Assembly: GCA_009773165.1 (NCBI GenBank)
Contig: WOUZ01000005.1
Span: 219,421-283,420 of the forward strand
Direction of reading: 5' to 3'
From: Bacteroidota bacterium
Lineage (GTDB): Bacteria > Bacteroidota > Bacteroidia > Bacteroidales > F082
DNA: 64,000 nucleotides
This document shows, piece by piece, positions 18,076-27,250 of this stretch (its first letter is position 1; each line of letters begins with the position of its first letter). Made by a program: the position numbers and the translations under genes. The notes beneath the pieces were generated by a model. That model did no database searches. It was given only the letters and a program-made list of their open reading frames with translations, and had not been told where the DNA came from.

Positions 18076-19515
18076 TTAATTAGGATTCATTTCGATTGAT
18101 TCAGCAAAGAGATTGGATTCTGATGGCAATAAAATCTCAAAGGTTGTCCCTTTCCCAATTTTACTCGAAACATGAATTGTTCCCTTGTGAAGATCTACAA
18201 ACTCATTGACCAGCAACAGTCCTAATCCTATGCCAGTTTCTCCCCCCGTACCCGAGATTTTTTGAACGTTATCAGTAAATAACGAGTTAACAGTTGACTC
18301 ATCCATCCCTAAGCCATTATCAATGAACCGAATAGAAATAAAATCTTTTCCAAGCTTATCCAATTCTACTGTTATGATTCCTGAAGGATGACTAAATTTA
18401 ATTGCATTCATCAATAAGTTTCTGAATACAGTCTGCAGCATAAAGAGATCGCCCGTAATGTTCAGATCGCTTTTATAGTCAAATTGAAACTGTATTTTTT
18501 TTGCATTTGCAATGGATTTGCTTTCGGTTAAAGTCGTTTTTATCAAATTGGTAAGATTTATTGGAATTGGGTTCACAGTCATTTTGTTTTGTTGTAACTG
18601 AGCCCAGGAAAGTAAATTTTCAAGAAGAAAATAGGAAGATTGAGCAGTCTTTAATACATTGGTTTTCAATAGATGTAAATCCTCATCTGTAAGAGCTAGA
18701 TCCTCATTTAAAAGTAGTTCAGACGAGCCAATCAAAGCATTAAAAGGTCCGCGCAGGTCATGAGCAATAATTGAAAAAAGTTTACTTTTCTGAGCATCAG
18801 AGGCCTTCAATTCAGCTGCTTTTATCGAAAGTAATTCGTTTCCTTTTTTAAGCTCCTGCTGTTGAATTTCCACAACTAAGTTCTGATTACGCCGCTTGAT
18901 AAACTCCATCCATAATGTATAAAAAATAAAAAAAGCCAAAAAAACTGCTGTCACTGCATTCACGTTGTTGGAAATCACAACGGTCTCGTTATCTTGTATC
19001 AAAGGACTAATAACAAGGAAAATAAAAAGATTAATAGCAAGTGCTAACAGCGCCTGAAGTGGTGGTATTGAAACTACCAATGCCACAGCTACAGATCCGA
19101 TGATAAAAGGATTGATTGCAGGTGTAACCAATTGATCAACAAGTGCAATTGAGGTAGTGCCAAACAAAAGTGAAAGAAAAGCCACTATTACAGCTGAATT
19201 GTATTTTCTTCGGTTGGAAGGGGTTATTTCTTTGAATCGTCTCAAATACAACAGAATAAACAGATAAATAAGTAAAAGAAAACTGTGATTGATTATGATT
19301 CCTATAGTCCACCAACCAACAACATCATTCGTGTTTTGCTTACCTGAAACGAAAAATACGACGACATGAATAAAGGTGAGAACAATAATGAAATAGGAAG
19401 CAATTCTGATTCTTGTGATGTTGCGCAATAGCAAAACATCCCTCAAAGAATCATCTTCAACAATAAAAAGCTGATACTTACTTATTAATTTTTCTATAGT
19501 ATGAAGAAATTTCAT
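18076..19515 (-). CDS. Membrane histidine kinase (six-helix N terminus)
   Basis: The 479 residues start with a short cytoplasmic stretch. About six hydrophobic helices follow (35-57, 68-92, 106-128, 137-155, 156-172, 185-203), then a short coiled coil and HisKA with SIIAHDLRGPF (His252). The HATPase domain has LLMNAIKFSHPSG, DNGLGM and GIGLGLLL. There is no PAS, GAF or receiver, and no large periplasmic loop, so the signal is probably felt within the membrane or by a partner. It lies 33 bp downstream of the first gene of the operon and 59 bp before the CheB-CheR gene. Confidence 0.88.
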   Translation of the reverse strand: MKFLHTIEKLISKYQLFIVEDDSLRDVLLLRNITRIRIASYFIIVLTFIHVVVFFVSGKQNTNDVVGWWTIGIIINHSFLLLIYLFILLYLRRFKEITPSNRRKYNSAVIVAFLSLLFGTTSIALVDQLVTPAINPFIIGSVAVALVVSIPPLQALLALAINLFIFLVISPLIQDNETVVISNNVNAVTAVFLAFFIFYTLWMEFIKRRNQNLVVEIQQQELKKGNELLSIKAAELKASDAQKSKLFSIIAHDLRGPFNALIGSSELLLNEDLALTDEDLHLLKTNVLKTAQSSYFLLENLLSWAQLQQNKMTVNPIPINLTNLIKTTLTESKSIANAKKIQFQFDYKSDLNITGDLFMLQTVFRNLLMNAIKFSHPSGIITVELDKLGKDFISIRFIDNGLGMDESTVNSLFTDNVQKISGTGGETGIGLGLLLVNEFVDLHKGTIHVSSKIGKGTTFEILLPSESNLFAESIEMNPN

Positions 19516-19548
19516 AACTTCTAACCTACTGGTGACGAGTCAATTAAT

Positions 19549-22500
19549 CTATAACCATTTAACAACCTTCTCCATTAACTGTTGTGCCTGAATTGGTTTG
19601 GCCAGATAATCATCGCAACCTGCTGAGAGCGCTTTGTGCTCATCACCAGCAAGGCCGAAGGCTGTTATGGCAATAATGGGAATTGAGGATCCGTTCTTTT
19701 TTATAAGAGCCGTCGCTTCATAACCGTCCATTACAGGCATCTTAATATCCATCAGAACCAGTTTAACATCAGCATGGGTGCTGCATAAGTCAACTGCCTC
19801 TTCGCCATTTTTTGCCCGAATCACACGAGCGTTGATTCGTTTTGTAAGCAACATACTTAAGACGATGTAGTTAGAATCTTCGTCTTCAGCTATGAGCACT
19901 AGTGGGGAGGTTGAATTTTCAGTCATAGGTAGATTATTTTGTGTGGTTTGTATACTTTTTTCTTCTTGAGTTCCTTTAAGCCTGACAATAAATGTTGTTC
20001 CCTGGCCTTTGGCAGACTCAAATTTTATATCTGCACCTAATAAATCACAGGCTTTCTTTGCTATAGGCATACCTAATCCATTTCCGTCGTATGCTCTTAC
20101 ATTGGAATTATCCTCCTGCATAAAAAGGTTATAAATCTTTGAATGGAAATCGGGATCGATACCAATTCCGGTATCCTTTACCATAAATTCCCATCCGCCG
20201 TCCACAAATGAAAAGTGACATTGAATACTTCCCTTATTTGTAAACTTCACCGCATTATCAAGGAGATGATGTACAATTTTCTGAAGAAGGTCCTTATCAG
20301 ATATAAGTACTTCATTAATACCAGCTTTGATATCAAAATCGAATTTTATCTGTTTCTTAATACATTCGTTGGTATAACTTTCAATAAAAGGCCTTAACAA
20401 CTCCCTGATATTGATCTCTTCTAAATAAAGAGGCATAGATCCTGAGTTAAGAAGCGATATATCAACATATTGTGTAATTGTTCGGATCAATCTTTCGGAA
20501 CTTTGCTGAACAATTGATGCCATCTCCTTACGTTCTTCAGCAGTATTTGAGTCATCTGTCAACACAATTGTTGCACCCAAGATTCCATTGAGAGGGGTAC
20601 GCAGTTCGTGTGAGATGTTATTTAAAAAAGCTGTTTTGAGTTTATCGCTCGCCTCTGCTTTTTCTTTGGCCACAACGAGTTCCGTATTAATCGTCTTTAT
20701 CTGAGCATTCGATTCCGAAAGTTCTTCGTTAAGTACCTGAAGTTCTTCATTTTGTTGCTGCAACCGTTCTTCACTATACCTGATGGCCATTTCAGATTTT
20801 TTGCGATCAGTGATGTCGTGTAACATGCCTATAATGACAGTTTTACCTCCCATTCGAACTGAAACTGTTGAAGCTTCAACTTCGATTATCCGATTGGTTT
20901 TCGACTTTTGCTGAAATTCGTACCTGTGAGAAACGGTGACTCCATTCTTACGATCAAGGAAACGCTGCTGAACAATTTCCCTGCTTTTGTCTGTAAGAAG
21001 TTGGTCTAAGTCAAATTGATCCGAAGTTAATTCCTCATTTGTGTACTCGACCATGTCAGTGAAGGCTTTATTTACATATGTAAATTGTTTACCTTCAAGT
21101 GTGTAGATAGCATCGAAGGCATTTTCAACAAGCGACCTGAATTTTAATTCATTCTCTTGTAAAGCATTTGAGATCGATTGATGACTCAAATAATCACCTA
21201 TCAAAGCAGATATTTGTTGAATTAAAGCAGCATCTTCTTTTTGAAAAGTAACTTCTTTACAACTTTTGATATAAACCTGTCCAGCTATTTTTTCGAAAGA
21301 CAGTATATTTGAACTAAGCTTAGTTATACAATTTTTGTTCGTAGTGATGGTTTGGTAACACTTCTCACCAATTTCAATGCTGATTGATGCATTGTTCTGA
21401 GTTGCCAATGTTTCTTCGAGTTCACTCAAAATTGCGCTGTATTTCAATTCATCTGATTTCTCAGACTGCAACACCGTACTTACATTTCTAATGCATGTTA
21501 AATCTCTTATGCGTCGATCAAGATTTTTTGTTCGTTGACTGACCTTAGCTTCCATAATGGTCCAGCGCTCTTTTAAAAGAAAGACAAGAACAGTCATAAC
21601 CAGACTGATAAGTATTCCAACTGTGATTATAATAGATGTGCTAAACCCAGTTACCTGATTTTCAAAATCAGGCATTGAATGGGTTGTTAATCCCAATAAT
21701 TTACCCCAGATAAAAATTGGATAGGTCTGTAGGTATTTATACTCCTTCAAATGATTCTCATAATTGGAGAGTGAGTGATGCTGCCGGTGTTCAGGAGGAT
21801 AAGTTGCGACCCAATAAGAAGATGATTTTAAGGATTGAGTCAAACCTATCGCTATGGTCCGTTTTAGCCATTCGTTTCGTTTAAAGGTATGACTCAGCAA
21901 ATAATCCGGATTTATCAATGCACCAATAAATGCTTTTTTTGAAGTTGAAGTACGGTTTACATTTTCCTTGAATGGAATCGAGACGCAAAGCACAAACAAG
22001 TGAGAGGTGTCGTTATTATTAGTAAAATGCATCAAATCAGTCCCATACAGCAAGTTGTCTTTTTCCGAATCAAAAACAATTTCTTCAATAGCATTTAGTT
22101 CGTGTTTTGAAAGCTGTGCTGGCAAAACAACCCCGCCTTTTCTACTAGAGATAAATTTTTCAAAATAATTATTGCCCGTTGGAGTTGAAATCATGATTTG
22201 ATCCGAAGAAGCTGTATCATCGGATGTTTCAAAATAATAAAGTGACTCAAAAGCATTTGATTTTAAAACCTGATTGGAATAAGAAACAAACTCTAAACTA
22301 TCAAGCTGTTCGATGCTTCCGGCAAAAACAGCAAAATTTTCAAGATTTATTCTTATGTTTCTTAGCGCATTACGCATATTTGTAGCATAATTATCAGCAT
22401 AATTCATAAAGGCAATCTCCTGCCCTTTTCGCATCTGTTTCTCATAAATGAAAGTAACTACTGATAAAATCCACAAAGAAATTATCAGCATTGAAACAGT

Positions 22501-23157
22501 TTCTATGTGCTTTAAGCGTTTCTTAATTTCCAAATCCTGACCATCTCTCCAAATTAGCAGACCTCCAACAAGTGTAATCATTAAAAAAAACAAAGTCAGA
22601 AATCTAATAGTCTGATTTTTAACCGATTTAAGATCCTCCGCCAAAGGACCTCCATTTAATTCCAAAACAGCCACCATTTTTATCTGGTGTTGTTCATCAA
22701 TGAGCATTGGAACAAAAACCTTACATGCAAGTGGAAATCTTTTGGAAGGTTCTTTAATAACAAGGGGATTTAAATTATCGAAAATGTTGGTAATAACATC
22801 GTTTGTCAATGGATAAATAGCTCCGATCATATAATCATGATTGCTATTCGTAGAAATAGCAATGACTGGCTCATTATTTTTCAACTCAATGCTAAATAGC
22901 AATTCTTCAGTGAAATAGGATTCATATACGCTTAATTGGCGTTGAAACCTCTCAAACATTCTGTTTTGTCGTTTTGAGAACAGTGAAGTGACAAAAAGTT
23001 GTTGGTCTACTGCATTTAAAAAGCTGTTAAGCTGGTTGATCATTTTTTCATCTGCCTGTTTTTCAGCATTATTAACTCTCAGATCAGCCAAATTCAGCGA
23101 AAGAACAAAGGTGATGATGACCCCAACAATAAAAAAAACAAGACTCCGATTTTTCAT
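19549..23157 (-). CDS. Hybrid histidine kinase with CHASE-like sensor, PAS and receiver
   Basis: The first gene of the sensory operon, 1202 residues. Layout: N-terminal helix (5-22), extracytoplasmic segment (about 25-180), two helices (about 184-203 and 221-237), a second extracytoplasmic segment resembling CHASE (about 245-500, with YADNYATNMRNALRNIRINL), helix (507-528), a poorly conserved GAF-like stretch (550-665), PAS (670-790), coiled coil (795-835), HisKA with NNISHELRTPLNG (His850), HATPase (HLLDNAVKFTNKG, DTGIGI, GNGLGM), and a receiver (about 1085-1200) with D1137 in LMDIKMPVMDG and K1187. GNGLGM deviates slightly from the usual GxGLGL. No output domain follows the receiver. A strong promoter lies upstream at 23231-23262. 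Confidence 0.88.
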   Translation of the reverse strand: MKNRSLVFFIVGVIITFVLSLNLADLRVNNAEKQADEKMINQLNSFLNAVDQQLFVTSLFSKRQNRMFERFQRQLSVYESYFTEELLFSIELKNNEPVIAISTNSNHDYMIGAIYPLTNDVITNIFDNLNPLVIKEPSKRFPLACKVFVPMLIDEQHQIKMVAVLELNGGPLAEDLKSVKNQTIRFLTLFFLMITLVGGLLIWRDGQDLEIKKRLKHIETVSMLIISLWILSVVTFIYEKQMRKGQEIAFMNYADNYATNMRNALRNIRINLENFAVFAGSIEQLDSLEFVSYSNQVLKSNAFESLYYFETSDDTASSDQIMISTPTGNNYFEKFISSRKGGVVLPAQLSKHELNAIEEIVFDSEKDNLLYGTDLMHFTNNNDTSHLFVLCVSIPFKENVNRTSTSKKAFIGALINPDYLLSHTFKRNEWLKRTIAIGLTQSLKSSSYWVATYPPEHRQHHSLSNYENHLKEYKYLQTYPIFIWGKLLGLTTHSMPDFENQVTGFSTSIIITVGILISLVMTVLVFLLKERWTIMEAKVSQRTKNLDRRIRDLTCIRNVSTVLQSEKSDELKYSAILSELEETLATQNNASISIEIGEKCYQTITTNKNCITKLSSNILSFEKIAGQVYIKSCKEVTFQKEDAALIQQISALIGDYLSHQSISNALQENELKFRSLVENAFDAIYTLEGKQFTYVNKAFTDMVEYTNEELTSDQFDLDQLLTDKSREIVQQRFLDRKNGVTVSHRYEFQQKSKTNRIIEVEASTVSVRMGGKTVIIGMLHDITDRKKSEMAIRYSEERLQQQNEELQVLNEELSESNAQIKTINTELVVAKEKAEASDKLKTAFLNNISHELRTPLNGILGATIVLTDDSNTAEERKEMASIVQQSSERLIRTITQYVDISLLNSGSMPLYLEEINIRELLRPFIESYTNECIKKQIKFDFDIKAGINEVLISDKDLLQKIVHHLLDNAVKFTNKGSIQCHFSFVDGGWEFMVKDTGIGIDPDFHSKIYNLFMQEDNSNVRAYDGNGLGMPIAKKACDLLGADIKFESAKGQGTTFIVRLKGTQEEKSIQTTQNNLPMTENSTSPLVLIAEDEDSNYIVLSMLLTKRINARVIRAKNGEEAVDLCSTHADVKLVLMDIKMPVMDGYEATALIKKNGSSIPIIAITAFGLAGDEHKALSAGCDDYLAKPIQAQQLMEKVVKWL

Positions 23158-23230
23158 CTCTCAAATGTATATAATGACTAGAACAATCGTCAGTTTTGTT
23201 AATGGCGATAAAATCCATATTAAAACTGTT

Positions 23231-23262
23231 CAAAGGTAAATTATAGGAGCTGAAATTCAAAA
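23231..23262 (-). promoter_or_regulatory. Promoter of the six-gene sensory operon
   Basis: On the minus strand TTTTG, exactly 19 nt, then TACCTTTG: a full Bacteroidota promoter. The leader to the ATG at 23157 is about 65 nt. It is back to back with the rpsA promoter. Six genes follow with gaps of 33, 59, 44, 47 and 19 bp. Confidence 0.75.
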
Positions 23263-23366
23263 TAAAACCTTAAAAAAGTACGTATTAATAATTATGGAGC
23301 AAGACACGATATTTCTTTACAAACCAATAGCTTAAAATTGATTTCCAGAAAATTATTATACAGAAA

Positions 23367-23398
23367 TTTTGATATCAGGGAGATTTTTTATACTTTTG
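23367..23398 (+). promoter_or_regulatory. Promoter of rpsA
   Basis: TTTTG at 23367-23371, a 19-nt spacer and TACTTTTG at 23391-23398 make a full Bacteroidota promoter. The leader to the rpsA ATG is about 120 nt, long enough for regulation. Confidence 0.75.
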
Positions 23399-23458
23399 CC
23401 GCCTCATTTTTAAGTCCTTCCGGAATTGGCTACTGAAAGAGTAATCAATGTCTTAAGA

Positions 23459-23474
23459 GTTTAACATGTTAAAC
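23459..23474. promoter_or_regulatory. Perfect 16-bp palindrome in the rpsA leader
   Basis: GTTTAACATGTTAAAC is a perfect palindrome within the transcribed leader, between the predicted start (about 23405) and the ATG at 23528. A second short inverted repeat (TGTTC...GAACA) follows at about 23480-23504. It could be a protein site in DNA or an RNA stem; function unknown. Confidence 0.4.
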
Positions 23475-23527
23475 AATCCCTGTTCGAAGCAGTACGGAAC
23501 ATTAGATCAGGTACAAACATTTTTTCA

Positions 23528-25456
23528 ATGACAGAAAACGAAAACCTCATCAACGAAGAGCCTCAGATGGAAGCTCCAGAAGTAGAAACTACTGTTGATG
23601 AAACCCCGGTAGTTGTAGCGCCGGTAGAAGTTCCCGCCGAAAAACCGGCAAAAGTGCGTCAGCAACCACAGGTACCAGGCGAATTTGACTGGGATGCAGT
23701 GGACAAAAAACGCGAAAAGTATTCAGTTTCCGAGCGCTCCAAGCTGGAAGAAATGTACGACAAAACCCTCAACTCTATTGGCGATCACGAAGTAATCGAT
23801 GGTACTGTTGTTGGTAAAAACCCACGCGAAGTAATTGTTAACATCGGATTTAAATCTGATGGTGTTATTCCTGTTTCGGAATTTCGCTACAATCCTAATC
23901 TTAAGATTGGTGACAAAGTGGAAGTTTATGTCGAAAATCAGGAAGGCGCAAGTGGACAGCTTGAATTGTCACATAAAAAAGCCCGTATCCTCCGTTCATG
24001 GGATCGCGTGAATGACGCTTTTGAAAAACAAGAAGTTATCAATGGTTACGTGAAATGCCGTACCAAAGGTGGTTTGATCGTTGACGTATTCGGAATTGAG
24101 GCTTTCCTTCCCGGATCACAAATCGATGTGAAACCAATCCGTGATTACGACATTTATGTTGACAAGACCATGGAATTCAAAGTAGTGAAAATCAACCAGG
24201 AATATAAGAACGTGGTTGTTTCTCACAAGGCATTGATCGAAGATGAACTCGAACAGCAAAAAACTGAAATCATCGGCAAACTCGAAAAAGGTCAGGTTCT
24301 TGAAGGAACTGTTAAAAATATTACCTCTTATGGTGTATTTATCGACCTTGGTGGCGTTGATGGTCTTGTTCATATCACCGACCTCTCATGGGGTCGCATC
24401 AATCATCCGGAAGAAATCGTTGAACTGGATCAGAAGATTAAGGTTGTTATCCTTGATTTCGACGACAGTAAAAAACGTATCGCTCTCGGCTTGAAACAGT
24501 TAACTCCACATCCATGGGATGCATTGGATGAAAACCTTAAAGTTGGCGACACCGTTAAAGGTAAAGTAGTTGTTATTGCTGACTACGGCGCTTTCATCGA
24601 AATCGCTGCCGGCGTTGAAGGTTTGATCCATGTAAGTGAAATGTCATGGTCACAGCATCTGCGCACAGCTCAGGACTTCCTGAAAGTTTCTGACGAGGTG
24701 GAAGCAGTTGTTCTTACTCTCGACCGCGATGAGCGCAAAATGTCACTTGGCATGAAACAGCTCATCCCCGATCCATGGGAAAATATCAAAGGCCGTTATC
24801 CGGTTAACTCAAAACACACTGCCACTGTACGCAACTTTACCAACTTCGGTATTTTTGTTGAAATGGAAGAAGGTGTTGATGGCCTAATTCACATATCTGA
24901 CCTTTCATGGTCGAAGAAAATCAAACATCCTGCAGAATTTACCAAAGTTGGCGAAACAATTGAAGTAATTGTATTGGATGTGGATGAAGAAAACCGTCGT
25001 TTGAGCCTCGGACACAAACAATTGGAAGAAAATCCATGGGATGTTTTTGAAAGCATCTTCACTGTTGGAAGCGTTCATCAGGGAACCATCATTGGTACTT
25101 CTGATAAAGGAATGATCGTTTCTTTGCCTTACGGCGTTGAAGGATTTGCTCCAAACCGTCATCTTAAGAAAGAAGACGGCAGTCAGGCCAAGAATGATGA
25201 AACAATGGATTTCAAGGTGATTGAGTTCTCGAAAGAAAACAAAAAGATCATCCTTTCACACTCACGTATCCATGAAGATCAGGCGTTTGTTGCCCGTAAT
25301 GCAGAAGCTGAAGGCAAAAATACCGATCAGAAGAATACCAAACGTGCAGTTAAAATCATCAACGAGAACCTCGAGCGCACAACTTTAGGTGATTTAGATG
25401 TTTTAGCCGGTTTGAAAGAAGACCTTGAAAAAGAAGAAAAGTCAAAAAAGAAATAA
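23528..25456 (+). CDS. rpsA: 30S ribosomal protein S1
   Basis: The 642 residues have an acidic, proline-rich N-terminal extension (about 1-75) and six S1 RNA-binding domains starting near residues 85, 170, 255, 340, 427 and 515. The central ones show the typical GxVxxITSYGVFIDLGGVDGLVHITDLSW pattern in pieces. The C terminus is basic (EEKSKKK). S1 binds mRNA on the 30S subunit. In Bacteroidota, where Shine-Dalgarno pairing is weak, it is thought to matter for initiation on A/T-rich leaders. Start ATG 23528; followed by a strong terminator. The long leader suggests autoregulation, as known for S1 in other bacteria; this is inference. Confidence 0.97.
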   Translation: MTENENLINEEPQMEAPEVETTVDETPVVVAPVEVPAEKPAKVRQQPQVPGEFDWDAVDKKREKYSVSERSKLEEMYDKTLNSIGDHEVIDGTVVGKNPREVIVNIGFKSDGVIPVSEFRYNPNLKIGDKVEVYVENQEGASGQLELSHKKARILRSWDRVNDAFEKQEVINGYVKCRTKGGLIVDVFGIEAFLPGSQIDVKPIRDYDIYVDKTMEFKVVKINQEYKNVVVSHKALIEDELEQQKTEIIGKLEKGQVLEGTVKNITSYGVFIDLGGVDGLVHITDLSWGRINHPEEIVELDQKIKVVILDFDDSKKRIALGLKQLTPHPWDALDENLKVGDTVKGKVVVIADYGAFIEIAAGVEGLIHVSEMSWSQHLRTAQDFLKVSDEVEAVVLTLDRDERKMSLGMKQLIPDPWENIKGRYPVNSKHTATVRNFTNFGIFVEMEEGVDGLIHISDLSWSKKIKHPAEFTKVGETIEVIVLDVDEENRRLSLGHKQLEENPWDVFESIFTVGSVHQGTIIGTSDKGMIVSLPYGVEGFAPNRHLKKEDGSQAKNDETMDFKVIEFSKENKKIILSHSRIHEDQAFVARNAEAEGKNTDQKNTKRAVKIINENLERTTLGDLDVLAGLKEDLEKEEKSKKK

Positions 25457-25477
25457 TCACTTTTGATTAGATACAAC

Positions 25478-25511
25478 AAACCACGTCCTTCAAACGACGT
25501 GGTTTTTTTTT
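25478..25511 (+). terminator. Terminator of rpsA
   Basis: AAACCACGTC and GACGTGGTTT form a ten-pair stem with an eight-base loop, followed by a run of T, 22 bp after the rpsA stop. Confidence 0.9.
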
Positions 25512-25528
25512 GCTTTTAAACTGAGCTT

Positions 25529-27064
25529 TTATGCCTGACTGACAAAATGCAAAGCTGTCCGTACCCCATCAGCAGCGCTGGAAATGATTCCACCTGCATA
25601 ACCGCTTCCCTCACCCATCATAAAAAGATTTGTAAAACCAACACAACGTCCTCCTTCTTCGCGCAGTACCTGTATGGGTGATGATGTTTTACTTTCTAAA
25701 CCCAATAAATTTCCAGTGGTAAATGCTTGCATCTTACGGTCAAAATCAAGCAGCCCAGCTTTCATTGCCTGTGTGACGGATTCAGGCAAAAACTGCCATA
25801 AAGGAAGTGGCTCAACGCCAAGTGGGTAGCTCGATTCCATTTTTTTTGTCCGAAGTTTTTGGTCGATAAAGTCACGGATATTACAAGCCGGGGCAGCATA
25901 TTTTTGTGTCAAACTGAAAAATTTACGTTCCAGTTGTTCAACCAAATCAAGTGCTTCCAACGGACTGACAGACTTTGAGGCCAAAACGTCAGGATGAATA
26001 CCCGCCACACATGCAGCGTTGGCAAAATGTCCGTCACGCTTGAAGTAGCTCATGCCATTGACGATATTTGTATCTTCATAAGCAGTGGCCGGAACAACCA
26101 TTCCGCCTGGGCACATGCAAAAAGAATATACCTGATGTTTTCCATCGCCAGCCGAAGTTAGCCTGTATTCTGCAGCTTTCACCCCGGGCAAACGAGGCTT
26201 CCCCCATTGTGCGATATTTATTACGTCCTGCTGGTGTTCCATTCTGCTTCCCAAAGCAAAATTTTTCGTCCTGAAAGCAACCCCGCGACGAAGTAGCATG
26301 CGGTAAGTTTCGTATGCTGAATGACCCGGAGCAATGAAAACTGCCACAGGACTGTAACTTCCTTTGTCGGTAATCACTTCCTCCACCCTGCCATCTTTTA
26401 CACGAATATCAGTAAGGGTGGTTTCAAAAGTCATTGTCCCTCCCAATTTTTGAAATGCAAGGCGTAAATTTTTGACGATCTTTTTCAAATTATCTGTCCC
26501 AAGATGAGGGTGTGCCATGTATTCAATTTCCCTCGGAGCACCAGCTTCGACATAAGATGAAAGGATAAATTGCTTTTCAATCGAAATATGTTTAGATCGT
26601 GACGTGAGTTTCCCATCGCTAAAAGTTCCTGCTCCACCTTCACCAAAGGCATAATTTCCCAAAGGGTTGAAAACTCCATCTTGTTCAAACTGTTCAATTC
26701 CTTTGCTACGCTTCTCAACTTCCGACCCTCTGTCAATCATAATCACCTTAAATCCAGCTTTCTGCAAAACATAAGCACAAAAAAATCCTGCAGGTCCATT
26801 TCCAACAACAACAACTTCTTTTTCCTTTCCTATATTTGGAATTGACAACAACTCCTTTTCCGATTGAATAGCACCTTTAATTTCTTCAGAAAAAACACCA
26901 ACGCTTAAGAGCCAATGTATAGCCGATTTGTTGCGGGCATCAAGGCTTTTATTTTCAATCTGAAAACTAAACTGTTTGATATGCAATTCCTTAGAGATAC
27001 TTTTTCTAAGCATTTCATCGGTATAATCAGTAGGAACTTTTACCGTAATCGTTTTAAAACCCAT
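25529..27064 (-). CDS. FAD-dependent oxidoreductase of the COG2509 type
   Basis: The 511-residue protein has a dinucleotide-binding fold at about 84-115 (VVVVGNGPAGFFCAYVL, ending in acidic IDRG). It also has the family's glycine-rich stretch PLGNYAFGEGGAGTFSDGKL with TSRSKH just after it, MCPGGMVVPA, and a C-terminal FAD-contact region GEGSGYAGGIISSAADG. These mark an uncharacterised group of FAD dehydrogenases found in many bacteria; the substrate is not known. The roughly 80 residues at the N terminus form a small domain typical of the group. It is divergent from rnz and probably monocistronic from a -7 element at 27087-27094. No redox partner is encoded nearby. Confidence 0.85.
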   Translation of the reverse strand: MGFKTITVKVPTDYTDEMLRKSISKELHIKQFSFQIENKSLDARNKSAIHWLLSVGVFSEEIKGAIQSEKELLSIPNIGKEKEVVVVGNGPAGFFCAYVLQKAGFKVIMIDRGSEVEKRSKGIEQFEQDGVFNPLGNYAFGEGGAGTFSDGKLTSRSKHISIEKQFILSSYVEAGAPREIEYMAHPHLGTDNLKKIVKNLRLAFQKLGGTMTFETTLTDIRVKDGRVEEVITDKGSYSPVAVFIAPGHSAYETYRMLLRRGVAFRTKNFALGSRMEHQQDVINIAQWGKPRLPGVKAAEYRLTSAGDGKHQVYSFCMCPGGMVVPATAYEDTNIVNGMSYFKRDGHFANAACVAGIHPDVLASKSVSPLEALDLVEQLERKFFSLTQKYAAPACNIRDFIDQKLRTKKMESSYPLGVEPLPLWQFLPESVTQAMKAGLLDFDRKMQAFTTGNLLGLESKTSSPIQVLREEGGRCVGFTNLFMMGEGSGYAGGIISSAADGVRTALHFVSQA

Positions 27065-27086
27065 GCTGTAAGTAATTGTAAAGAAG

Positions 27087-27094
27087 CAAAGATA
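27087..27094 (-). promoter_or_regulatory. Promoter -7 element for the FAD oxidoreductase gene
   Basis: TATCTTTG on the minus strand matches TAnnTTTG and lies 23 bases upstream of the ATG at 27064. No well-spaced -33 element was found. Confidence 0.5.
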
Positions 27095-27250
27095 AAATTT
27101 TCAGCCGATTGTGGATTTCAATTTTGCAGCTGAAATCGAAGTCGCTGCTTGCTTTTGAGGTTACAATACTGTCAAAGAAATCATTTCGGTTGTATTCATA
27201 TGTTTGAAATATCTGATCGCCGGGTAAGAGCAAATGACTAATTTTGAAAA

